The notes under the pieces were generated by a model. That model saw only the letters and a list, made by a program, of their open reading frames with translations, was not told the DNA's origin and did not search any database. This document shows positions 18,055-27,297 of a stretch of DNA of 64,000 nucleotides, piece by piece (within the stretch, counting starts at the first letter, position 1; the number at the start of each line of letters is the position of its first letter). Source of the stretch: Pseudomonadota bacterium (GTDB taxonomy: Bacteria > Pseudomonadota > Gammaproteobacteria > Steroidobacterales > Steroidobacteraceae). Both the position numbers and the translations under genes were made by a program. The stretch is from contig JADIZR010000012.1 in assembly GCA_016704655.1 (NCBI GenBank), forward strand, positions 1-64,000, given 5' to 3'.

Positions 18055-19856
18055 TCAAAGCGTCGTCTCCCACGGGCGGCTCAGGCGCAGCGCGCTGCTG
18101 ATGACGCCGACGAGACTGTAGGTCTGCGGAAAGTTGCCCCACAGCTCACCGGTGGCTGGTGCGATATCCTCGACAGCAGGCCAACGCCGTTGCGATACCG
18201 CAGCAGGCGCGTGAAATGCTCGCGAGCTTCTTCGACAAAGCCAGCCGCCGCCAGCGCATTGACGTACCAGAAGGCGCAGGTCGCGAACGCGGTCTGCGGC
18301 GTTCCGAAATCGTCCTCGTGTCGATAACGGAACACGAGATCCCCGTCGCGCAGTTCCCGGCCAATCACGTCCAGGGTCGCGAGGAATCGCGGATCGGTTG
18401 CCGGCAGCAGGCCGAGTTCCGGCAGCAGCAGCACCGACGCATCGAGGTGGTCGTCGTCGAAAGAGGCGACGAATGCGCCGCGACGCTCGTTCCAGGCACG
18501 CTCGAGAATCCGGTCGCGCATGCCGTCCGCGACTTCGCGCCAGTGCTGCTCCCGGTCCGTCAGGCGCAGCCGGTGCGCAATGCGCGACAGGCGATCGCAA
18601 CCTGCCCAGGACATCACCGCCGAAAACGTGTGTACCCGCTCGCGCCCCCGAAACTCCCATGGACCGGCATCCGGACGGTCGTAGACGAGCGCGGCACGCT
18701 CGCCGAGCCGCTCCAGCTGCCGGAACAGCTGCCAGGTCACCGCCTCGCGCCAGGCGCTCGTCGAAAAACAGTTGCGCAGTGGCGAGGATGACGGCTCCGT
18801 AGACGTCATGCTGTGTCTGCAGCGCTGCCTGATTGCCGACTCGCACCGGGCCCATGCCGCGATAGCCCGCCAGCGACGTGACAACCCGCTCCTCGATGTC
18901 ATGGCTTCCGGCCAGGCTGTAGACCGGCTGCAACTCGCGCACAGCCGATCCGGCCACGATATGGTCGATGAAGTGCAGGTACGCCTCCATGGTGCGCGTG
19001 GCGCCGAGGCGGTTCAGGGCCTGTATGACGAAGTAGCTGTCCCTGAGCCAGCAGTAGCGGTAGTCCCAGTTGCGCCCGCTCTCAGGCCCCTCCGGGATCG
19101 ACGTAGTGAGCGCCGCGAGCACCGCGCCTGTGTCCTCGAAAGTGCAGAGCTTGAGCGTGATGGCGGCGCGGATGACCTCCTCCTGCCATTCGAAAGGCAA
19201 TGGCGAGCGTGCGCACCCAGTCGTGCCAGTAGTTGCGGTTTCTCGAGCAGCAGCGAGTGCGCCAGCACCGACGGCGTCTCCTCGATCGTCTGGTTGGGTC
19301 CGAGCACGAAGACCAGCGGCTGGTCGAGCACGATCTGCCTCTGCTCCGCCAGGGCGCTGAGCGAGGCGTCGGTCGTGACCCGGTACTCGAGGTCGTTCAC
19401 CGGAAAGACGAGGTGGTGGCTGCCAGCGCGGCCACAGACAGCCTCGGCGCCGAAGTTGCGCGTCGGCCGCAGGCGAATCCGCACTACCGGCCTGCCCGCA
19501 ATCGGCTCAACGATCCGCACCAGCATCATCGGGCGGAACATGCGGCCCCGTGCACGATAGCGCGGACAGAAATCGCGGATGAGCAGCGACCCGCCGTGAG
19601 CATCGTGGAGGATCGTCTCGACCACTGCCGTGTTGCGCCGGTAGTGCTGCTCCGTGCTTGCAAGATCGACCATGTCGACAGCGAATACACCTTCCGCGGA
19701 TGCGCCACCTTCCGTCGTCAGCAATGCCGAGAAGACCGAATCGCCATCGGGTCGCGGCAGGCACATCCAGACGATGCGGCCGAGGTCGTCGATCAGTGCC
19801 GATACCTCGCAGTTGCCGATCACGGCCAGGTCGAGATTCGGACGAACCGGGCTCAT
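18055..19856 (-). CDS. Glycoside hydrolase family 15 protein (glucoamylase/trehalase type), frameshifted
   Basis: ATG 19856 overlaps the otsB stop (ATGA). The N-terminal beta domain (about residues 1-220) opens LAVIGNCEVSALIDDLGRIV and includes the WMCLPRPDGDSVF segment. The catalytic (alpha/alpha)6 barrel starts after the break with NWDYRYCWLRDSYFVIQALN and continues DGMRDRILERAWNERRGAFV. The second catalytic glutamate region is TGELWGNFPQTYSLVG near the end. Frames break near 19205, 18750 and 18170. Intact length would be about 600 residues, normal for the family. GH15 enzymes beside otsA/otsB are often trehalases or alpha-glucosidases, so the true substrate is probably trehalose or an alpha-glucan. 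Confidence 0.82.
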
Positions 19857-20599
19857 AGCGGAGGCGCTCCGGCATCCGCCAGTTCCTCGAGAAAGACACG
19901 CACGTCCCGCGGACTCGACACCTGCAGCATCGCGCGAACGCGATCACCGACCGCGACCGACAACCCACCCACACGCTGGACCTCTTCCAACGCCTTTTCA
20001 TCAGTGAGGTCGTCCCCGATGAAAATGGGTCGTCGGCCCTTGAACGGCGTCTCGCCCAGGAACTCGCGAATGGCATCCGCCTTGTTCGCGCCCGCCAGCC
20101 GCAGCTCGACGACCATGCGGCCTTCGAGCAGCACGAGCCGACTACCGAGCGCGCGCAGGATCGCGCGCATCTCGCCACGGACCTGGCTTTCCAGGTGCGG
20201 AACCTGGCGGTAATGCAATGCCACGGACATGCCTTTGTCTTCCAGGATCGTGCCAGGCAGGCGGTCGGCGAGTTGCCGCAGCCGGTCGCGCGCCTGCGCG
20301 ACGGTGGCAACGTCAAAGCCGTTCTGACTGTGCCAGCGTCCCTGCGAGTCCCGGCGCTCGAGGCCATGCACACCCGCGGCCGCCCATCGATGCGGACCGA
20401 ACAACCGATCCAGATTCACGATCGGACGACCGCTGATCAGTGCAACCGCACCACCGAGGACGGTGCGAAGACGGTCGAGCAGATCCCGCAGGCTCGCCTC
20501 GACCTGCACCGAGTCCGGGGTTGCCGCGATTTCAAGCAGCGTGCCGTCGACGTCAAGAAAAAGGCACCACAGCTGGCTGGAAATACGCCGCTCCATCAT
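19853..20599 (-). CDS. otsB: Trehalose-6-phosphate phosphatase
   Basis: The 248-residue protein is a HAD-superfamily phosphatase. Motif I is LFLDVDGTLLEI, with the nucleophile Asp and the general acid two residues on. Motif II is VALISGRP. The cap-domain motif is GVHGLERRD. Motif III/IV is the Lys in GANKADAIREFL and IFIGDDLTDEKALEEV. All match OtsB, which removes phosphate from trehalose-6-P in the cytoplasm. It heads the operon and shares a 177-base divergent promoter region with the LysR gene at 20777. It ends overlapping the GH15 start. The reading is unbroken, unlike the three genes after it. Confidence 0.92.
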   Translation of the reverse strand: MMERRISSQLWCLFLDVDGTLLEIAATPDSVQVEASLRDLLDRLRTVLGGAVALISGRPIVNLDRLFGPHRWAAAGVHGLERRDSQGRWHSQNGFDVATVAQARDRLRQLADRLPGTILEDKGMSVALHYRQVPHLESQVRGEMRAILRALGSRLVLLEGRMVVELRLAGANKADAIREFLGETPFKGRRPIFIGDDLTDEKALEEVQRVGGLSVAVGDRVRAMLQVSSPRDVRVFLEELADAGAPPL

Positions 20600-20776
20600 T
20601 CGTCTTATTCAGCGCGCAGGCGCCAGGGTGGTGAGATCGGACGATCGCGGAACAGCCTCACCCACCTTCGGGCAGGTGCCTCACGCTGATCGTCCGTCTC
20701 GGAGGAGTAGTCTAGGCAAGCCGCTCGCCGGCCTGTAGCGAGAAATCGTCATCCCATTGATGAGGCAATCTCACAA

Positions 20777-21777
20777 ATGCCCCGATCACTGCCACCGCTC
20801 AATTCACTCCGGACGTTCGAGGCGGCTGCCCGACTTGGCAGCTTCACCAAAGCTGCACGGGAGCTGAACGTCACGCCAGCTGCGGTCAGCCACCAGATTC
20901 GCGGATTGGAGGAGTACATCGGCGTTACCCTGTTCCGACGCACCACTCGCAGCCTCGTCCTGACGGACCAGGCGACGGCGGCAGCGGAAATGTTGCATGA
21001 GGCGTTCGATCGCATCGGCCAGAGCGTCGAATCGCTGCGTTCCGACGGCCGCAGCGGCAGAGTGGCGCACTCTCGATCAGCGTGACCCCGCTTTCGCCAC
21101 GCGCTGGCTGGTCTCGAGGCTCCCGCACTTCCAGAAGAAGCACCCACGAATATCTGCGTATCGCAGCCAGCCCATCGCCCGTCGACTTCGACCAGGAAGA
21201 TGTCGATGTCGCTGTTCGCATCGGCCGCGGCGGCTTCGCTGGCGTGGTCGCGGTCGAGCTATTTCACGAATGGCTTGCGCCCGTCGCGAGCCCGGCATTC
21301 CTGCGGCAGAATGTTCTGCGCAAGCCGGCCGACATCACCCGGGTGCCGATGCTGCACGACAATTCGATGCGGCGCGCCGGTCGCCCCAGGGCGTGGCAGG
21401 AGTGGTTCAGGGTTGCAGGCGCTCCGCTCGTGGAAACGCGCAGGGGAACGCACTTCGATGACGGGCACCTTGCGTTGCAGGCGGCGGCAGCGGGGGGCGG
21501 CGTGGCGCTCGGACGCCTTGTTTATGCCGTCGATGATCTCGCGGCCAAACGGCTGCGCATCGCGATGCAACCGGTGATCGAAATGGACATCGCCTACTAC
21601 CTGCTGATTCCGGAAGCGCGAGCGGGCCTGCCGGCCGTGATCGCCTTCCGGACGTGGATCGAGGCGCAAGCCGCAGATTTTCGCAGCGACTTCACGCAAC
21701 GCTTTCGCAAGAACATGATCAGAAGCAATGCAGCCAGCGCGATGCCCTCAATCCTTCGTGCCAGCCAGGCGAAATGA
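20777..21777 (+). CDS. LysR-family transcriptional regulator (GcvA-like), frameshifted
   Basis: The N-terminal winged helix is complete: LPPLNSLRTFEAAARLGSFT, KAARELNVTPAAVSHQIRGL, EEYIGVTLFRRTTRSLVLT. This PLNSLRTFEAAARLGSFTKAA start is typical of the GcvA branch. The effector domain is broken near 21055, 21092 and 21150, then reads LRIAASPSPVDFDQEDVDVA and on to LPAVIAFRTWIEAQ at the C-terminus. Around 300 residues in total is the family norm. It is transcribed divergently from otsB, so it may control the trehalose operon, though LysR/GcvA members are also linked to amino-acid enzymes. The breaks fall only in the middle, with conserved flanks. Confidence 0.78.
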
Positions 21778-21800
21778 GTGGGTCGCACTCCGCTCCGGTT

Positions 21801-23132
21801 CTAGCCGGCGTCGACCTGCTCTGACGAGAAGTCGGCGACCTCACCCTTGTCGTTGAGGAAGAAGCGATAGCGACGGTCACGCTCGCCGGGCATCACGTAG
21901 AAGACCACACGACTGATCTTCTCCCCGCGGCGCTCGACGCCATTGCCGAATACATCGTCCTCGGCGAGGAACGTGAATCCCTTCGCCGTCGCGAGTTGCT
22001 GCTGCAAGTCCTCGCGACCCGCCTTCTCGCGGGCTGTGCCCGCGTTCGTGCTCCGGAGACCCTTCGCCATAGCTGGTGAAGGCTCGCCCTTCGCCCAGGA
22101 CTGCAGCACCTCGCGCAGTCGCGCGGTACGCACCGGATCGGGATCGTCGACGCTGGCATGTGTGTCGGGCCAGGCCAGGTCAGATTCCACGAGGCCCGCC
22201 ACCGTGGTGGCCAGGCGCATCGGCTCGGCCTCGGCGAGGTTGGCCAGCACGATCACGGTAAGCCTTCGTCCAGGGTAGCGAACGATCGCCGTCTTGAAAC
22301 CCTGCCAGGAGCCGCTGTGCTGGATCGCCGGCTCGTGCCGCTGCACATCCAGGAACCACGCGAACCCGTAGGGAAAGCTTGTGCCGTCCCGCAGCTGCAC
22401 GGGTGACCACATCGCCTCGTAACGCTCCGGCTTGAGGAAGCGTCGCGACCCGAGGGCGGCGTCCCACTTCGCCAGGTCGAGGGTCGTGGTGTAAAGCGAG
22501 CCGTCGGCGGTGGTGTTGAGCGACGGCGAGACCCACTCCTGATTCTGCAGCTTGCCCTTCTCGATCGTGTACCCGGCTGCCCGGTTCCTCACGATGTCCG
22601 ACTCGCTGATGACGCGCGTCGAGCCCATGCCCAGCGGGGCGAACACGCGCTCCGCCAGGAAATCACCGTAGAACTTGCCGCTGACCTTGTGCACGAGGAT
22701 GCCGAGCAGCACGTAGCCCGTGTTGCTGTAACTCCATTGCGTACCCGGCGCGAAGTCCGGAGGCAGCGTCATCGCCACCTGGACGAGTTCGTCCTCCGTG
22801 TAGTCCTTGCGGTAGTCGATGTCGGTCTTGCCTTCCCAGTCCTTGATCCCGGAAGTGTGGGTCAGCAGATGCCGCACGGTGATACCCTTCCACGTCACCG
22901 GCGCGTCGGGAAAGTATTTGTTGATCGGATCGTCGAGTCCGAGTTTGCCTTCGTCCACGAGCATCATTACCGCCATGGCGGTGAACTGCTTGCCTACGGA
23001 CCCCGTCTGGAAGACGGTCTCGGGCTTCGCGGGCACGTCGAGTTCGACATTGGCGAGGCCGTAGCCCATCGCGCGCACGACCTGGCCATCGCGGCAGATC
23101 GCCAGGGAGATTCCCGGAATCTGGTGGTTTTG
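21801..23132 (-). CDS. Class C beta-lactamase-like serine hydrolase, 5' truncated
   Basis: The fold and motifs of the beta-lactamase/penicillin-binding (serine hydrolase) family are clear: SxxK in VFQTGSVGKQFTAMAV, Y-x-N in WSYSNTGYVLLG, and H-x-G in AIQHSGSWQGF. HLLTHTSGIKDWEGK is also typical. The C-terminal domain is of the DUF3471 kind. The open reading begins NHQIPGISLAICRDGQVV right after a TAA at 23135-23133, with no start codon, no signal peptide and no RBS in that position; the first possible start is GTG 23078. About 50-60 N-terminal residues are therefore missing. It may be an inactive, 5'-deleted copy. Confidence 0.8.
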   Translation of the reverse strand, partial: QNHQIPGISLAICRDGQVVRAMGYGLANVELDVPAKPETVFQTGSVGKQFTAMAVMMLVDEGKLGLDDPINKYFPDAPVTWKGITVRHLLTHTSGIKDWEGKTDIDYRKDYTEDELVQVAMTLPPDFAPGTQWSYSNTGYVLLGILVHKVSGKFYGDFLAERVFAPLGMGSTRVISESDIVRNRAAGYTIEKGKLQNQEWVSPSLNTTADGSLYTTTLDLAKWDAALGSRRFLKPERYEAMWSPVQLRDGTSFPYGFAWFLDVQRHEPAIQHSGSWQGFKTAIVRYPGRRLTVIVLANLAEAEPMRLATTVAGLVESDLAWPDTHASVDDPDPVRTARLREVLQSWAKGEPSPAMAKGLRSTNAGTAREKAGREDLQQQLATAKGFTFLAEDDVFGNGVERRGEKISRVVFYVMPGERDRRYRFFLNDKGEVADFSSEQVDAG

Positions 23133-23200
23133 TTACCACGAAGTGCATCAAGCTGACAAAAAATGCGCATCAAAGCCAGGTGCGGGCCTCGCGGCCGACG

Positions 23201-23506
23201 CTACCTGTCGCCGCACCATTGCTTCTCGCAAGGAACGCCGTCGCCACCGCCGTCCATCTTGACGCCCGGGCAGTTGGCAAGGAAGAACTCCGCCTCCTCG
23301 CAGAAAGTCATCTGCGAGCAGTACACGCGCCCGTCGCACTGATACGGACTGCGGAGGTCCGACGCCGCCTCCTGCTCGAGCAACTGCGCAGTCACCGACG
23401 ACTCGCTGTCGTCGCGAACTGCCTCGTCTGCATTGCGCGATTGATAGGCGCCCCAGACTTGCCAGCCGATTACTCCGATCACGAGGGCGATGAGCAACTT
23501 TCGCAT
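23201..23506 (-). CDS. Excalibur-domain membrane/exported protein
   Basis: The 101-residue protein starts with one membrane helix (MRKLLIALVIGVIGWQVWG), then a linker, then an Excalibur calcium-binding-like domain at the C-terminus: CSQMTFCEEAEFFLANCPGV, KMDGGGDGVPCEKQWC. The family signature DxDxDGxxCE appears here as DGGGDGVPCE, so one Asp is replaced by Gly, and metal binding may be weaker. The four cysteines probably form two disulfides in the periplasm. Excalibur domains are found at the end of secreted nucleases and alone; the stand-alone role is unknown. An AGGAAGGATC lies before the ATG. Confidence 0.82.
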   Translation of the reverse strand: MRKLLIALVIGVIGWQVWGAYQSRNADEAVRDDSESSVTAQLLEQEAASDLRSPYQCDGRVYCSQMTFCEEAEFFLANCPGVKMDGGGDGVPCEKQWCGDR

Positions 23507-23591
23507 AAGATCCTTCCTGCACCGGGAAGGCGATCATCGGTCTTTGCCGTGGCGCTCGTCCAGACTCGCCGCAGTGGACAAGCACTGGCTG

Positions 23592-25421
23592 CTACAGCTC
23601 GGAGACAGACAGCCGCCGCAGCAGCGCCATTCGCTTGTCGTGATGCTCGGCCATCCGCTCCAGGATGTCTGCGAGGAACGCGACGGTATCCACGACTCGC
23701 GGTCCTTTGTTGAGCATGACGCACTCGGCGCGACTGCTCATCACGGCATCACTCACTTCTGCCCGGGTCGGCGCCCCGCCTTTGGCGAGACCCTCGAGGA
23801 CCTGCGTCGCCCAGATCACGGGCAGGTGCGCCGCCTCGCACATCCACAGGATCTCCTCCTGCACCTCAGACAGCCGTTCGAACCCCACTTCGACGGCCAG
23901 ATCGCCTCGCGCGACCATGACCCCCACGGGTGGCGAGATGAGCGACGCCAGCAGGATCCGCGGCAGGTTGCGAAAGGCGGTGGCATTTTCGATCTTCAGC
24001 ACCGTGCCGATATGGCCCGCGCTCAATGCGGTCAACTCCTGCTGCAGCCGGGCGACGTCGTCCGCAGTGCGCAGGAACGACAGGGCCACGAGGTCGGCGA
24101 AGCCAACGACGTCCCGCAGGTCGGCGAAGTCCTTTTCCGTCAGGGCACCCAGATTCAAGTCGGAGTCCGGGAAGTTGATGCCCTTTTCGTCCCGGAGCTT
24201 GCCGCCACCAGGCGGTGCGTGTGTCACGCTGACCTCAAGGCTGTCGTCTGCTTTGGTGCGCACGATGCCGCCGATCTTCCCGTCATCGAGCCAGACTCTG
24301 TGTCCCGGCCGCACGTGTTCGAATGCGGCCGGCAACGTGCAATGAATGTGCGCCGGGTGGAGCATGCCGCTTTGCGGATCAACCGTGGCGGGCGCTCCCG
24401 GGATCGGATCCCGGGTCAGGATCAGCGAGTCACCGGCGTTCAGGCTGATACGGACTTGAAGCGCAGGTAGATCGCCGATGATGAGTTGCCCGGTGGCGCC
24501 CTCGACGTCCTGCGCTTCCAGCACGTTGCCCGGTGCCAGATGGACGCCGCGATCGACCTCTGTCAGCAGGGACTGATCGGTGGTGGCAAGGACGCGGAAC
24601 GTGCGACGGCGACCCCGAAGATCTTCCGTGACGAGCGTCTTCGCACGTCGCCAGGCACCTGTCGCGCTGGCAAGTGGTACGACAACCGCATCGCCCGGCC
24701 CGGGTTCCGGGTTTTCCTGCAGCGTGAACCAGGCGCGTGCCGGTCTTACGGTCCGTCCCAGGGCATCAACCGTGGGCCGCAGACGAAGCATGTGCCCGAT
24801 GCGTTGCAGGGGTCCCGTGCGCAGTTTCGGCCCAGCCAGGTCGGCTTGAATCCGGCAGGGTCTGCCGACGATCCGTACCGCCCGTCGCAGGTGAGACGCC
24901 ATGCGACGCCAGGCATCCGCCCCATCATGGGCGCAGTTGATCCGCATGACGTCCATGCCGGCGCGGAGCAGATCCTCGATCAGCTGCGGATCGTCCGCTG
25001 CCTCGCTCGGCATCGTGACCATGATCCTGACGACGCGCGACGCCGGTGCAGGGCCAAACAGGCGTCGGGTGTGATCGTGGAGCAGGATCGGGCCGGTCAC
25101 GAACGTAGCGGGAGGAAGCGGCGCCGGCTCCGCTTCCTCGCCCGCAAGAACTTCGAGGTTGGATACGACCGCGTTGATCGCAGCCAGTACGTGACCTTCG
25201 AGTATGCCCAGGGAGGAAAGGCCCAGCGAGTGCAGGTCGAGCTGCAGCGGACGCATGTCGCGCTGTCGCACCGCCAGGTAGTGCAGCAGGTTTCTTGCAC
25301 TGTTGCGGTAAGCCGGCGCGATCATCGCCAGCGATTCCGCATGTGCAGCCTCGAACTCGAGGGCGTCTGCGCGCAGGATCCGGAGCGATTCCAGTGAACG
25401 AGTCAGCAGGCGATCCGTCAC
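23592..25421 (-). CDS. pyk: Pyruvate kinase, long form with N-terminal extension
   Basis: I start at GTG 25421 (VTDRLLTRSLESLRILRADA), with GGAG nine bases ahead, giving 609 residues. The first ~150 residues are a helical extension not found in classical 470-residue enzymes. The barrel then shows VRIMVTMPSEAADDPQLIED, AGMDVMRINCAHDGADAW (the RxNxSH strand, here RINCAH), RIQADLAGPKLRTG, LWLDDGKIGG-like, KDFADLRDVVGFADLVALSF, VLKIENATAFRNL, VMVARGDLAVEVGF and PVIWATQVLEGLAKGGAPTR. The usual substrate-loop GLP is changed. Long proteins of this type occur in some actinobacteria and proteobacteria. It may be a regulatory or secondary isoenzyme; activity is not certain. Confidence 0.82.
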   Translation of the reverse strand: MTDRLLTRSLESLRILRADALEFEAAHAESLAMIAPAYRNSARNLLHYLAVRQRDMRPLQLDLHSLGLSSLGILEGHVLAAINAVVSNLEVLAGEEAEPAPLPPATFVTGPILLHDHTRRLFGPAPASRVVRIMVTMPSEAADDPQLIEDLLRAGMDVMRINCAHDGADAWRRMASHLRRAVRIVGRPCRIQADLAGPKLRTGPLQRIGHMLRLRPTVDALGRTVRPARAWFTLQENPEPGPGDAVVVPLASATGAWRRAKTLVTEDLRGRRRTFRVLATTDQSLLTEVDRGVHLAPGNVLEAQDVEGATGQLIIGDLPALQVRISLNAGDSLILTRDPIPGAPATVDPQSGMLHPAHIHCTLPAAFEHVRPGHRVWLDDGKIGGIVRTKADDSLEVSVTHAPPGGGKLRDEKGINFPDSDLNLGALTEKDFADLRDVVGFADLVALSFLRTADDVARLQQELTALSAGHIGTVLKIENATAFRNLPRILLASLISPPVGVMVARGDLAVEVGFERLSEVQEEILWMCEAAHLPVIWATQVLEGLAKGGAPTRAEVSDAVMSSRAECVMLNKGPRVVDTVAFLADILERMAEHHDKRMALLRRLSVSEL

Positions 25422-25458
25422 GCCTGTTGTCTCCGAAGAAAATCGCCGCTCTTCGCCG

Positions 25459-25551
25459 TCATTGGCCCAACCAGATCGTCGCGGCCACGGCTGCCACGAT
25501 GATCGCCGCAATGGCCAGGACATAGGCCAGGACCGAGGCACGACTGATCAC
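25459..25551 (-). CDS. Possible 30-residue single-helix membrane protein
   Basis: A GTG at 25551 opens a 30-codon frame whose product is almost one single membrane helix (SVLAYVLAIAAIIVAAVAA, ending TIWLGQ). It stops 37 bases ahead of the pyruvate kinase start on the same strand. No strong ribosome site is seen. Length and start are uncertain, and it could be chance in a GC-rich sequence, but the composition is purely hydrophobic and fits small membrane proteins. Confidence 0.3.
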   Translation of the reverse strand: MISRASVLAYVLAIAAIIVAAVAATIWLGQ

Positions 25552-25670
25552 GACGGGAGTCTCTCGCTTATGGAAGCGGAGAGGTTAGGCGCCCGATCCT
25601 TACAATCTGATTACAGTGTCCTGCGTTCCGCGGCGGGGTCGATGACGGTGAACTCACGCAAGGTGCCCAG

Positions 25671-25693
25671 TTATCCACAAAGCCTGTGGATAA
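25671..25693. promoter_or_regulatory. Inverted pair of perfect DnaA boxes
   Basis: TTATCCACA at 25671-25679 and its exact complement TGTGGATAA at 25685-25693 face each other across five bases. Both match the DnaA-box consensus TTATNCACA with no mismatch. The surrounding 392 bases (25552-25943) hold no convincing gene and are less GC-rich than the neighbours. Together with the palindrome at 25752 this could be a replication origin element or a DnaA-controlled promoter. No dnaA, dnaN or gidA gene is in the window. Confidence 0.6.
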
Positions 25694-25751
25694 CGCTGTG
25701 CAGAAAGTTAAGCTATTGAGACGGCACCGCGCGAAATCACAGGTTTTCTTG

Positions 25752-25774
25752 CGTTGATCACTTGGTGATCAACG
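25752..25774. repeat. Perfect 10-bp inverted repeat with clustered GATC
   Basis: CGTTGATCAC at 25752-25761 and GTGATCAACG at 25765-25774 are exact inverted copies with TTG between. Each arm holds one GATC and a third follows at 25774-25777, so three GATC sites lie within 22 bases. This could be an operator for a dimeric regulator or part of the origin-like region with the DnaA boxes 60 bases to the left. Confidence 0.6.
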
Positions 25775-25943
25775 ATCTTTGTCAAGCATTACAGTCGCTT
25801 GCGGCCACATCTTAAAATGACGCTTTTGCGGCGCGCGCTAACCAACCGTTCCTGCGTTGTCGACCCACACTCGACGGACGGCGCAGTCCGCAGCCTTATC
25901 GCTGCCGGTACAATGGAGGGACTTGATCGAACGGACCGCTGCC

Positions 25944-26213
25944 ATGCCCCTCAGGACACAATTAATGAAACGCGGCACAAGCCGCGTCGATGCTCACGCT
26001 GAGTCGCAGTGCGCCAATTGTGGCTGGTTCACGATTCTTGACGCGACCGATTCCACAGGATCATTCCGCGGTACCTGTCACCGGTACGATCACCTCAGCA
26101 CCGAAAAGACCCCCCTGGTGCATGCGGACGACTGGTGCTTTGACCATCGGCAAAATCACGAATTGGATTGCGCGACCCAGGAGAACCTGCTGCCCCCGCG
26201 AGGCAGCCACTGA
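25944..26213 (+). CDS. Small Cys/His-rich protein, possible metal site
   Basis: From ATG 25944 the 89-residue product begins MPLRTQLMKRGTSRVDAHAE and then shows three potential metal-binding groups: CANCGWF, CHRYDH and DDWCFDHRQ, with another cysteine in LDCATQ. Four cysteines plus several histidines within about 50 residues suggest a zinc or iron-sulfur site. I do not recognise a family. It lies between the DnaA-box region and the ParA-like gene on the same strand, 72 bases ahead of the latter, so it may belong to the same transcription unit. Confidence 0.5.
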   Translation: MPLRTQLMKRGTSRVDAHAESQCANCGWFTILDATDSTGSFRGTCHRYDHLSTEKTPLVHADDWCFDHRQNHELDCATQENLLPPRGSH

Positions 26214-26285
26214 TTCACGATACCGGCTCGCGAGGTCTCCTGATCGCGATCCTGGGTGCCGGGGCTGAACTATCATCCACCGACC

Positions 26286-27032
26286 ATGGAGATCATCGCG
26301 GTCTCGAATATCAAAGGCGGTGTAGGGAAGACGACGACGGCCGTCAACCTTGCCTACCTTGCTGCGGCGTCGGGACGCGCAACCGTACTGTGGGACCTCG
26401 ATCCCCAGGGTGCGGCGACCTACACGCTGCGCGGTGCACCGAATGAACGAGCCTCCGCCAGGAAGCTGGTGAGTGGCAAGCGCGAATTGCCCGAACTGGT
26501 CGCGCCGACCGATTACGCGGGACTTGACCTGTTACCCGCGGATTTTTCATATCGCCAGTTTGACGTGCGCATGAGCGAGCGCAAGCATCCTACGGAGCGC
26601 CTCCTGCGGATGAGTCGCTCACTCAACCAGGACTACGACTGCCTGTTGCTCGACTGCCCGCCAGGAATGTCACTTTTGTCGGAGAACGTGCTGCGGGCCG
26701 CGGATGCCGTCATCGTACCGACGCTCCCGACACCGCTGTCGCTGCGAATGCTCGAGCAGCTGTTCGATCTCGTTGCGCAGGCGGGCTGGTCCGACCTGCG
26801 CCTCCTGCCCTTCTTCTCGATGGTAGATCGGCGCAAGTCGCTGCATGAAGAGGTCATCGCCGCCACGCGCCAGCGGTTTCCGATGATGCTCGCCACGGAG
26901 GTGCCGTACTGGAGCGAGATTGAACGGATGGCCGTGCGTCGCGCGCCGATTCCTGCCTACGCGCCACGCAGCCCCGCCGCGCTCGTCTATTCGAATCTGT
27001 GGAGTGAGGTTGCCGTGCGGCTGCGCCAGTAA
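26286..27032 (+). CDS. ParA/Soj-family P-loop ATPase (orphan)
   Basis: The 248-residue protein begins MEIIAVSNIKGGVGKTTTAV, the deviant Walker A (KGGxGKTT) of ParA/MinD ATPases. LWDLDPQGAATYTL is the A' motif and YDCLLLDCPPGMSLLSENVL is Walker B with the switch. C-terminal parts (LATEVPYWSEIERMAVRRAP) match the Soj-like group. ParA proteins form ATP-dependent dimers on DNA and position chromosomes, plasmids or protein cargo. No ParB gene follows, so this is an orphan ParA. It has no helix-turn-helix N-terminus of the plasmid type. Its position 0.6 kb from paired DnaA boxes is worth noting. Confidence 0.88.
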   Translation: MEIIAVSNIKGGVGKTTTAVNLAYLAAASGRATVLWDLDPQGAATYTLRGAPNERASARKLVSGKRELPELVAPTDYAGLDLLPADFSYRQFDVRMSERKHPTERLLRMSRSLNQDYDCLLLDCPPGMSLLSENVLRAADAVIVPTLPTPLSLRMLEQLFDLVAQAGWSDLRLLPFFSMVDRRKSLHEEVIAATRQRFPMMLATEVPYWSEIERMAVRRAPIPAYAPRSPAALVYSNLWSEVAVRLRQ

Positions 27033-27297
27033 AGTGCGAATGGACGCCGCACGGCTGCCTCGCAAGCGGGGATGCAGGGTTAGATCGCGCGTTCGTCGAA
27101 TCCCCAGCCTGCATTACGAATCCTTCACAGACGATTCGTCATTCTGTCACACGGCACGCCTAGCCTTCGTCCCACCGATAACAGCAAGACCGCGCCGTCG
27201 TGGCCTAAGTTGAGGTGCACGCGAGGCCGCATCCACTGACGTTCAAGAATGTCCTGTAAACCACCCACCGGATCGTTCTTTCAGGAGATCGACGCAC

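Noticed and set aside
25552..25943. Firm call of chromosomal oriC
   Set aside because: Only two DnaA boxes are perfect and no dnaA, gidA or dnaN is near; kept as a candidate only.
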